64,000 nt of DNA from JAVBQG01 sp031549185 (lineage in GTDB: Bacteria > Synergistota > Synergistia > Synergistales > Synergistaceae): positions 1-64,000 of the forward strand of contig JAVBQG010000046.1 in NCBI GenBank assembly GCA_031549185.1. The letters run 5' to 3'. Below the pieces are notes generated by a model that saw only the letters and a program-made list of their open reading frames with translations, did no database searches and had not been told where the DNA came from. The position numbers and the translations under genes are program-made. This document shows, piece after piece, positions 1-6,788 of the stretch (positions are counted from its first letter, which is position 1; every line of letters begins with the position of its first letter).

Positions 1-179
1 CATTGGTCACTGATTGTTTCTCTTTCATAGATAGCGGCATCTTCGACACTTCCTCTGGCTGAGGTAGGTCGATTTTCAGGTACTTCTTTATTGTGAGGCA
101 ACGATGTCTTTTCGAGTACTTTTTTTGTGAGGCAACGCGGAAACAACCGCATCACGGCATTGCGAGGGAGAAAAAGATA

Positions 180-1532
180 TTGCTCGTGCTTCTCTCCGCG
201 ACCGCCTTCCTGTGGCCTTTTCTCGGAGCCGGAGCGAATATCGCGTTACCGGCGATTGCGGCGGAATACGAGGTGGACGCTGTCCGCATCAGTTGGGTCA
301 CAGACGTCACGCTTCTATTTACCGCGATCTTCCTGCTGCCGTCAGGCAAACTCGTCAACCCACTTGGAGCGCGCAGAATGCTGTTATCCGGCATTGGAGT
401 CGCCGTTGTCTTTACACTGGCCATCGCGCTTGCGAAGAGCTATCCTCTGTTGCTCGTGCTGAGGGCGGTACAGGGATTTGGCGCCGCGCTGATCTCCACG
501 TCCGGTATGACGTTCGTCACCTCCGAATTCGAGTACAGGCACAGAGGGTACGCGGTGGGTGTCTATACAGCGGCTGTCTATCTCGGATTGTCCGTAGGGC
601 CATTTCTGGGCGGCGTCCTCGTGAGCCTTTTTACGTGGCGGGGTGTCTTCTATTTCGTCGCGCTGCTCGCGCTTGCCGCGTTGATCCCGGCCGTTCATAT
701 TCTGCCGCGATCGGACGGACGGCCACACCTGCCGAACAATTTCGATTTTGCCGGAAGCCTCGTATACGCAGCAGGGCTTTGCTTGATCGTACTCGGCATG
801 GATCGGCTCGACGTGCCACTCTGGGCCGTTGTCACGACCGTCGGCGTCGTCGTTGTTTTTATCTTTCTCTTGTACGAGTGTTTTGCCAAGGAGCCTGTAT
901 TCGACGTCAAACTCTTTCGAGGAAACAGGCCTTTCGCCTTTTCCTGTCTGGCCTGTTTGATCAGTTACGCCGCCGTGTTCGCCGTCGCGTACCTTCTGAG
1001 TCTCTATCTACAGCACGCGAGAGGGTTGACGCCGAAGGCGGCGGGGTTTGTACTCATCGTCCAGCCATTGGTGCAGACGCTCCTCTCCCCTCTCTCCGGC
1101 AAGCTCTCCAGTAAAATCGAGCCGAGCGTCATCGCCTCGATCGGTATGGGCGTCACCGCATTCGGCGCATTCGCCCTGATCTGGCTGGGGATGGAGACGG
1201 GCATCGTATATGTCATGGCCGCGTCCCTCGTACTGGGCGTCGGATTCGCGCTCTTCTCCGCGCCGAACACCAACTCGATTATGAGCGGCATCGCCCCGGA
1301 GCATCGTGGCGTCGCGGCCGGCATGCTCGGCTCGCTGCGCCTGATGGGACAGCTTTTCAGCATGGTGACGGTGACGATCGTCTTCTCGCTGACGATGGGG
1401 CACGTGGATGTGACGATAGAGACGATGCCGGTCTTTTTATCGAGCATTCGCCTCAGCTTCGCGGTCATGACCCTGTTGTGCGGGCTCTCGGTTATTTTTT
1501 CGGCGACGCGGGGAAAGATGCGGTTGGGATAA
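180..1532 (+). CDS. MFS transporter, DHA2-like multidrug/solute exporter family
   Basis: A polytopic membrane protein with about 14 hydrophobic segments, the usual number for the DHA2 drug:H+ antiporter branch of the major facilitator superfamily. The loop after the second membrane segment carries the MFS signature in the form GKLVNPLGARR, and the fifth segment carries a GPFLGG antiporter-type motif. The open frame begins at a GTG at 93, but that start lacks a ribosome binding site; I prefer the TTG at 180, which follows an AGGGAG by nine bases and starts the protein just before the first membrane segment. Transported substrate cannot be read from sequence. It stands alone upstream of tRNA-Leu, which is on the other strand. 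Family assignment is sure, start and substrate are not. Confidence 0.85.
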   Translation: MLVLLSATAFLWPFLGAGANIALPAIAAEYEVDAVRISWVTDVTLLFTAIFLLPSGKLVNPLGARRMLLSGIGVAVVFTLAIALAKSYPLLLVLRAVQGFGAALISTSGMTFVTSEFEYRHRGYAVGVYTAAVYLGLSVGPFLGGVLVSLFTWRGVFYFVALLALAALIPAVHILPRSDGRPHLPNNFDFAGSLVYAAGLCLIVLGMDRLDVPLWAVVTTVGVVVVFIFLLYECFAKEPVFDVKLFRGNRPFAFSCLACLISYAAVFAVAYLLSLYLQHARGLTPKAAGFVLIVQPLVQTLLSPLSGKLSSKIEPSVIASIGMGVTAFGAFALIWLGMETGIVYVMAASLVLGVGFALFSAPNTNSIMSGIAPEHRGVAAGMLGSLRLMGQLFSMVTVTIVFSLTMGHVDVTIETMPVFLSSIRLSFAVMTLLCGLSVIFSATRGKMRLG

Positions 1533-1555
1533 ATTTCGTTCGAAGACCGAAAGAG

Positions 1556-1593
1556 GATAAGAAACGGACCGGCTCGCACATGGGCCGGTCCGT
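1556..1593 (-). terminator. Terminator of tRNA-Leu
   Basis: A 10-bp perfect stem (1564-1573 with 1584-1593) lies just downstream of tRNA-Leu on the minus strand and is followed by a short T-rich run (TTTCTTATC). It lies in the convergent gap between the MFS gene and the tRNA and could serve both. Confidence 0.6.
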
Positions 1594-1602
1594 TGCGTTC
1601 AT

Positions 1603-1686
1603 TGGTGCGAGAGGGGGGACTTGAACCCCCACGCCAGAGGCACGAGATCCTAAGTCTCGCGTGTCTACCAGTTCCACCACCCTCGC
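1603..1686 (-). tRNA. tRNA-Leu (anticodon TAG)
   Basis: Cloverleaf with acceptor GCGAGGG paired to CTCTCGC, a long variable arm as expected for leucine tRNA, anticodon stem CGAGA/TCTCG and loop CTTAGGA, giving anticodon TAG. The GGTTCAAGTCC T-loop is present and the 3' CCA is encoded. Confidence 0.95.
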
Positions 1687-1851
1687 ACAAAATGTGTAGT
1701 ATTACGCAAGGCTTGCCTGCGCGCGAAAATATAGCACACTTTTACCTCCGTGTCATCCATCGACAAACGAAAAGCCTCGCCGCGTCATGAACGCACTGTG
1801 TCAAAAAAAGCGAAGAAACCTTCGTCGCGAACTCAAATTTCCACGTGCTCC

Positions 1852-1879
1852 TTGCTCATAAATTTGCGTGATCTATGCT
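1852..1879 (+). promoter_or_regulatory. Possible promoter in the 1687-2034 intergenic region
   Basis: The 348-base gap between tRNA-Leu and the AGCS symporter contains no gene. The best promoter-like match for the symporter is TTGCTC (1852-1857), 16 bases, TATGCT (1874-1879), which would leave a leader of about 150 bases. I do not recognise a riboswitch in that leader. An additional TATAAT-like hexamer near 2015 lacks a -35 partner. Confidence 0.35.
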
Positions 1880-2034
1880 ATCCTTTTTGTGGAATTTAGT
1901 TCATAATATAACGCGTTAGTAATCTTTCATTTGCGATCCTGTCGCCCAACAGTACTTTGAAGAGAGTTTTACATCTGTTCATCAGCGAAAGATCGGTGCC
2001 TTGCCTCGTAAAATATAATAAAGGGGGTGTCTTC

Positions 2035-3408
2035 ATGCAGACAATCATCGCGATTGCCAATTGGATGTGGGGTTGGCCCATGATTTTGGTCATATCCGCA
2101 GCGGCCATTTTGCTGTCGATTGAGCTCGGGTTTTTCCAGTTTAAGTATTTTGGTCTGATCCTCAGGCAAACCCTGGGTAGTATCTTCAAAAAGAACGAGG
2201 GAGAGGGGTCGATTTCCCCCGTACAGGCAACCTGTACGGCCCTCGCTTCCACCGTCGGCGGCGGCAACATTGCCGGCGTCGCTGTGGCAATCAGTTTCGG
2301 CGGTCCCGGTGCACTCTTCTGGATGTGGGTCATTGCGCTTATGGCGTGTATCGTGAAATACGCGGAGATCGCTCTTGCCATCAAATATCGGGAGATCGAC
2401 CCAGCGTCAGGCGAATACCGCAGCGGGCTGATGTATGTATTGAAGAATAGCATGGATTGGAAGGCTCTTGCGGTGGTTTGGGCCATTTTGATCGGGGTTC
2501 TGCAGTTGGTTGCGCCTGCCTTGCAGGCCAGTGCCATTTCGGCGACGGTCAACGCCTCGCTGGGCATCTCGAAGCTGGCCATCGGCGTTGCGTTGGCTGC
2601 GGTCAGCGCTCTCGTTCTGTTCGGCGGAATCAAATGGATCGGACGCTTCACCGAGATCTGCGTGCCCTTAATGTCCATTCTCTACTGCATTGGAGCCGCC
2701 TGTATCATTATCATGAACGCGGGTGCCTTGCCCGAGGTCTTTGCGCTGATTGTCAGAAGCGCATTCGCCCCCTCTGCGGCGACGGGCGGTTTTGCGGGCG
2801 CGACGGTTATGATGGCGATCAGGAATGGCTTTGCGCGCGGGATCTACTCCAACGGAGCAGGTCTCGGCACCTCTCCGATGGCACACGCAACGGCGATTAC
2901 GGACATGCCGTCGCGGCAGGCGATGTGGGGCGTTGTGGAGGTGTTCCTCGACACGATCGTGATCTGCTCTCTCTCCGGCATGGTGATTCTTATGTCGGGT
3001 GTACATCACAGCGCCGCGGAAGTAGGGCCTCACCTTACCGTGCTTGCGTTCAAATCAGAGCTGGGAGCCGTTGGCAATATCGTCGCCATCGTTTCCGTTA
3101 TTCTGTTCGGCTACTCCACGATGCTGGTGAACTGTTATTTTGCCGAGAACGGGTTCGCGTTTGTGTTCAAGGGAAATCGGGCGGTCGTCTATATGGTGCG
3201 CATCACGGCATTGGTCTCCGCGGTATACGGGGCGACAGGTCATTATCTTGCAGTCTGGAACCTGTATGATTTCGTCATGTGTCTCACCGTGCTCATCAAT
3301 GTCGTATGTCTTGCGATCATGAGAAAGGACGTCAAGTTCGAAACCGACAGGCTGCTCTCAGCTTTGAAGTTCGAGAACGACGTAGCGATGGAATATGACG
3401 TGGAATAA
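2035..3408 (+). CDS. Sodium:alanine/glycine symporter (AGCS family)
   Basis: A membrane protein of 457 residues with about ten hydrophobic segments. It imports a small neutral amino acid, typically alanine or glycine, with Na+. The family hallmarks are visible in the first third (TALASTVGGGNIAGVAVAI and GPGALFWMW) and in the middle (SNGAGLGTSPMAHA). The open frame extends 26 codons upstream, but the ATG at 2035 follows AGGGGGTG at good spacing and matches the usual family N-terminus. Amino-acid uptake fits the liv and ior genes elsewhere in the window and supports an amino-acid-fermenting lifestyle. It is monocistronic, closed by a strong terminator. Which amino acid it carries is not determined. 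Confidence 0.93.
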   Translation: MQTIIAIANWMWGWPMILVISAAAILLSIELGFFQFKYFGLILRQTLGSIFKKNEGEGSISPVQATCTALASTVGGGNIAGVAVAISFGGPGALFWMWVIALMACIVKYAEIALAIKYREIDPASGEYRSGLMYVLKNSMDWKALAVVWAILIGVLQLVAPALQASAISATVNASLGISKLAIGVALAAVSALVLFGGIKWIGRFTEICVPLMSILYCIGAACIIIMNAGALPEVFALIVRSAFAPSAATGGFAGATVMMAIRNGFARGIYSNGAGLGTSPMAHATAITDMPSRQAMWGVVEVFLDTIVICSLSGMVILMSGVHHSAAEVGPHLTVLAFKSELGAVGNIVAIVSVILFGYSTMLVNCYFAENGFAFVFKGNRAVVYMVRITALVSAVYGATGHYLAVWNLYDFVMCLTVLINVVCLAIMRKDVKFETDRLLSALKFENDVAMEYDVE

Positions 3409-3424
3409 AAAAAGTATATAAGCG

Positions 3425-3452
3425 AAAACCCCGCCGTGTGGCGGGGTTTTTT
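3425..3452 (+). terminator. Bidirectional rho-independent terminator
   Basis: Nine-bp perfect stem AACCCCGCC/GGCGGGGTT with a GTGT loop, followed by a T6 run on the plus strand for the AGCS gene. On the minus strand it is followed by TTTTCGCTT, so it can also end the tRNA array. Confidence 0.9.
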
Positions 3453-3481
3453 ATGCTCACGGGTTTAACCCGATGATTGAC

Positions 3482-3557
3482 TGGTGGACCGCACAGGAAT
3501 CGAACCTGTAACCCCCTGATTAAGAGTCAGGTGCTCTGCCAGTTGAGCTAGCGGTCC
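3482..3557 (-). tRNA. tRNA-Lys (anticodon CTT)
   Basis: Acceptor GGACCGC/GCGGTCC, anticodon stem CCTGA/TCAGG with loop CTCTTAA, giving CTT. CCA is encoded. Last gene of the six-tRNA array. Confidence 0.95.
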
Positions 3558-3577
3558 ATATGTAGTTGCCAAAAAAT

Positions 3578-3655
3578 TGGGGTGAGCGAGGGGACTTGAA
3601 CCCCCGACCTCTGGATCCACAATCCAGAGCTCTAACCACCTGAGCTACGCTCACC
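3578..3655 (-). tRNA. tRNA-His (anticodon GTG)
   Basis: Acceptor GTGAGCG/CGCTCAC preceded by the extra G(-1) opposite discriminator C, the identity feature of histidine tRNA. Anticodon loop TTGTGGA gives GTG. CCA is encoded. Confidence 0.95.
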
Positions 3656-3685
3656 ATCTTAAAACAAACGAGGCCAGCGTTTCAA

Positions 3686-3762
3686 TGGCGCCCCCGACAG
3701 GACTCGAACCTGTGGCCTACTGCTTAGAAGGCAGTTGCTCTATCCAGCTGAGCTACGGGGGC
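3686..3762 (-). tRNA. tRNA-Arg (anticodon TCT)
   Basis: Acceptor GCCCCCG/CGGGGGC, anticodon stem CTGCC-side with loop CTTCTAA, giving TCT for AGA/AGG codons. CCA is encoded. Confidence 0.95.
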
Positions 3763-3800
3763 AGCTGCTTCAACGAGCGCCCGGCAAGCCTGCGATGTTT

Positions 3801-3877
3801 TGGAGCGGGAAACGGGATTCGAACCCGCGACCTACGGCTTGGAAGGCCATCGCTCTAGCCAGCTGAGCTATTCCCGC
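3801..3877 (-). tRNA. tRNA-Gly (anticodon TCC)
   Basis: Acceptor GCGGGAA/TTCCCGC, anticodon loop CTTCCAA giving TCC. CCA is encoded. Confidence 0.95.
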
Positions 3878-3894
3878 CTGCATGCCACTTGCAC

Positions 3895-3972
3895 TGGTCG
3901 GGGCGACAGGATTCGAACCTGCGACCCCCTGCTCCCAAAGCAGGTGCGCTAACCAGACTGCGCTACGCCCCG
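3895..3972 (-). tRNA. tRNA-Pro (anticodon TGG)
   Basis: Acceptor CGGGGCG/CGCCCCG, anticodon loop TTTGGGA giving TGG. CCA is encoded. Confidence 0.95.
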
Positions 3973-3986
3973 ACTGGGACAAAAAA

Positions 3987-4063
<77 letters not shown>

Positions 4064-4083
4064 AAATAACGAACACGACGAAC

Positions 4084-4111
4084 ATTTTATCACGCACTGT
4101 GAGCTTGTCAA
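4084..4111 (-). promoter_or_regulatory. Promoter of the six-tRNA array
   Basis: Minus strand TTGACA (4106-4111), 16 bases, TAAAAT (4084-4089), about 20 bases ahead of tRNA-Ala. This is a near-consensus sigma-70 promoter and suggests one transcript Ala-Pro-Gly-Arg-His-Lys. Confidence 0.75.
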
Positions 4112-4167
4112 GCACCACTTTTTTATGATAGCGTACGCACGTTCGTCGAATTTGGGGGGGTATTGTC

Positions 4168-5880
4168 TTGTCTTTAGGCCCAGAGCTTCTTTTCGCCCAG
4201 GCGCAAGAGATAAATAAATCGCTTGCAAATAACAAAATCCGCAAAGTGGAGGCGGCGGATCGCTGGCTCGCTTTGATTTTTTCTTCGGGCAGATCGCTGT
4301 TTTTTTCCTGGGACTCGGATTTTTACGGCTGTTCGAGCGCAGAGTCGGAGGAAATTCGCGCGCTGATCGAGATCGCGAAGAACAGACCGACGATTTTGAA
4401 CGCTGTCAAATCGCATATTGTGGGCAGCGATTTGGTGGAGGCGAGGGCTTTATATCGCGACCGCATTCTTTCGGTCGAATTTCGCAAGACGATCGGCGCC
4501 GGGTTTTATCAAAAAAAATACCTGATCATGGAGGCCTCCGGCAGATATAGCAATTTCCTGCTGCTCGACGAAAACGAAAAAATTCTCGAAGCGGCAAAGC
4601 ATATTCACGCTGACACAAATAGGTATCGCTCCATTTTACCGGGACTTCCCTACACTCCTCCCCGTCCGTTCGAGGGAATTCGCTTGGAGGATTTCAACCC
4701 GGAGGGAAACGATTCGCTGAAACATCTTGAGAAAATCGTCGGCATCGGCAAACCCCTTCTGCGGGCGTTGAAAAATGCCTGCCTTGAAGCGCCCGAGTGT
4801 TGCGGCGTGTTTCTCGGGGGGCTTGGTTTTTTTAAGGGTGACGAAGCTCAGGAGAGGAAACCCCATTACCTTCTGATAGACGGTTATCTCACGCTCTTTC
4901 CTGTTTCTCTGCCAGACACCCGGGAGATTTGCGTTCACTGTGCGCTTGACGCGGCGAGAACGACGGTCGTCGCTCCCCTCCTTGAAAGGGTGACAACGAA
5001 GGAGAAAAAAAAGTTGTACGATCTGCTCGACCGCCAACTCTCGATCAACGCGAAAAAAATTGGAGACGCGGAGGCATGCCTGGCGAGTCGCGGCGAGGCG
5101 GAGAGGGATCTTCTCTACGGCAAACTGATCCTGGCGAACGCGTGGGCAATACCGCCGCGGGCGGGCGCCGCGGCGCTGTCGGAGTGGACGGACGAAGGGG
5201 AGGTTCGGCACGACGTCGCGCTCGATCCAGAGAAGGATGCGCCCGCAAACGCGGAGCGTTATTTTGCCAGATATCGCAAGCGAAAGGCCTCCATGGCTCA
5301 CGCAGAGAGGACGTTGCCCCTCTTGCTCGCGAAGAGGGACGAGCTGCAGGAGCAGCTCGTCCTATTGGAGCGCCAGAACGACCCGACGATGCTCGTCCTG
5401 ATAGCGATCGAACTCGAAGGGGCGAAAGCGAAGACGTCCAGGAGTAGGAAAGCCTCGAAGTCGACTCCTCTTCCCCCTCACGCGCGATACGAGTTGGAAT
5501 TCGCCACGCTCTATGTGGGATTGAGCGCGAAGGGAAATCACTATGTAACCTTCCGTTTTGCCCGCCCGGACGACATCTGGCTGCACGCGCAGAAAATCCC
5601 CGGCGCTCATGTGATTCTGCACTTCGATGGCGATCAGGGAGAAGAGGCGGAGACGGAGGCGTTCGAAATCGCTGCGGCCTGCGCCGCATACTACAGCAAA
5701 GCCCGGGAGAGCGGACACGTGAGAGTTGACTATACGGAAAAAAAGCACGTGCGCGCCATCCCCGGGGGCGGCTTGGCACATGTGACCTACAAGGAGTTTG
5801 GGACGATTACGGCAGAGGTATCGATCTGGGAACGATTCCTCGCAGGGCGCTCTGCAACTCCGGAGGGAGAAAGGCCCTGA
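4168..5880 (+). CDS. rqcH: RqcH/NFACT-family ribosome quality control protein (fibronectin-binding A-like)
   Basis: A cytoplasmic protein of 570 residues, the normal length of bacterial RqcH (Rqc2/NEMF homologue), which binds obstructed 50S subunits and directs C-terminal alanine tailing of the stalled peptide. The N-terminal NFACT-N/FbpA region is recognisable by the YLIMEASGRYSN segment near residue 115. A helix-hairpin-helix-like stretch (IVGIGKPLLRAL) lies near residue 190, a charged helical middle follows, and the C-terminal NFACT-R domain has the DDIWLHAQKIPGAHVI motif near residue 470. Translation starts at TTG 4168, seven bases after a G7 run; no better start exists. Its last 74 bases run antisense into the end of the rluD-like gene. 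Confidence 0.88.
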   Translation: MSLGPELLFAQAQEINKSLANNKIRKVEAADRWLALIFSSGRSLFFSWDSDFYGCSSAESEEIRALIEIAKNRPTILNAVKSHIVGSDLVEARALYRDRILSVEFRKTIGAGFYQKKYLIMEASGRYSNFLLLDENEKILEAAKHIHADTNRYRSILPGLPYTPPRPFEGIRLEDFNPEGNDSLKHLEKIVGIGKPLLRALKNACLEAPECCGVFLGGLGFFKGDEAQERKPHYLLIDGYLTLFPVSLPDTREICVHCALDAARTTVVAPLLERVTTKEKKKLYDLLDRQLSINAKKIGDAEACLASRGEAERDLLYGKLILANAWAIPPRAGAAALSEWTDEGEVRHDVALDPEKDAPANAERYFARYRKRKASMAHAERTLPLLLAKRDELQEQLVLLERQNDPTMLVLIAIELEGAKAKTSRSRKASKSTPLPPHARYELEFATLYVGLSAKGNHYVTFRFARPDDIWLHAQKIPGAHVILHFDGDQGEEAETEAFEIAAACAAYYSKARESGHVRVDYTEKKHVRAIPGGGLAHVTYKEFGTITAEVSIWERFLAGRSATPEGERP

Positions 5881-6721
5881 ACGACACCGGCCGATCCTCG
5901 CGCGGGTGTTTGAACGCCAGCTTCCACGCGTGCAGAAAGACCCGCGGCGGGTCGAAGGGAGAGGGCCTGGAGGGGGCGTAGAGCGTGTCGCCGACGAGCG
6001 GACAGCCGATCGCCTTCAGATGAACCCTGATCTGATGCGTGCGCCCTGTGTGAAGCCTGCATTCGACGAGAGAGTACCCATTCGCGTCCCATAGAACCCG
6101 GTAGTCGGTGACGGCGTTTCGCCCATCCTCCACCACGCCCATTCGCGTGCGGTGCGTCTCGTCCCGGCCGATCGGCATGTCGATCGTGCCGCGCTCCCTC
6201 GGCGGTTTGCCGAAACAGAGTGCGAGGTAAATCTTATCCACTCTGCGCTCTTTGAAGGCCTTGTAGAGGCGCTCTTGCGCTAGCCCGTTCCGCGCGACCA
6301 CCATCAGGCCGGACGTCGTCGCGTCGAGTCTGTGCACGATGCCGGGGCGCTCAACACCGTTCAGGTTGCCCATCTCGGGAAAGCGATGGAGCAGGCCGTG
6401 CACCAGCGTCCCGCGCCAGTGTCCCGGCGCGGGGTGGACGACAAGGCCAGCCGGCTTGTTCACGACGACGATGTCGGTGTCGTAGTAGACGACGCCGAAG
6501 GCGACGTCCTCCGGCTCGAGCTCCAGCTTCTCCGGCGGCGGTACGTCGATCGTGTACGCCTCTCCTGGCACGACGATGACGGATGATTTGATGCGCCGCC
6601 CATTTGCGGGCGTTACGCGTCCTTTTTTGATCAAGCGCTGCGCGTAGGAGCGGCTGACTCCAAGTTTTCTGGAGACGGCAAAATCCAAGCGATGACCAGC
6701 CATGGCGTCACCGATGTCCAT
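5807..6721 (-). CDS. RluA/RluD-family ribosomal large-subunit pseudouridine synthase
   Basis: Isomerises uridine to pseudouridine in RNA, probably 23S rRNA. An S4 RNA-binding domain occupies roughly residues 1-60 (GHRLDFAVSRKLGVSRS), followed by the catalytic domain with HRLDATTSGL at residues 130-139, whose Asp133 is the catalytic residue. HTGRTHQIRVH is the second family motif. The frame opens at 6811, but the first 30 codons of that version are a perfect hairpin (6735-6763) downstream of ileS and are not family-like, so I place the start at ATG 6721; 6703 is another option. It is the second gene of an ileS operon. Substrate position in rRNA cannot be assigned. Confidence 0.85.
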   Translation of the reverse strand: MDIGDAMAGHRLDFAVSRKLGVSRSYAQRLIKKGRVTPANGRRIKSSVIVVPGEAYTIDVPPPEKLELEPEDVAFGVVYYDTDIVVVNKPAGLVVHPAPGHWRGTLVHGLLHRFPEMGNLNGVERPGIVHRLDATTSGLMVVARNGLAQERLYKAFKERRVDKIYLALCFGKPPRERGTIDMPIGRDETHRTRMGVVEDGRNAVTDYRVLWDANGYSLVECRLHTGRTHQIRVHLKAIGCPLVGDTLYAPSRPSPFDPPRVFLHAWKLAFKHPREDRPVSFRAFLPPELQSALRGIVPRSIPLP

Positions 6722-6734
6722 CGGGTATATGCAG

Positions 6735-6763
6735 GAGGCGCAGACTTCTTCGGTCTGCGCCTC
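6735..6763 (-). other. ileS-rluD intercistronic stem-loop
   Basis: An 11-bp perfect inverted repeat GAGGCGCAGAC / GTCTGCGCCTC with a 7-base loop, about 26 bases past the ileS stop. There is no T run, so it is more likely an mRNA-processing or stabilising hairpin, or a leaky terminator, than a full terminator. Confidence 0.55.
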
Positions 6764-6788
6764 TGCGTCTTCTATATCGAGTGTGCCG

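Noticed and set aside
92..138. Direct repeat TTGTGAGGCAACG at 92-104 and 126-138
   Set aside because: Only two 13-base copies next to an uncertain start; not enough to call an element or recombination site.
1880..2034. Glycine or other riboswitch ahead of the AGCS symporter
   Set aside because: The leader lacks the conserved glycine-aptamer segments and shows only one weak hairpin (CTGT...ACAG).
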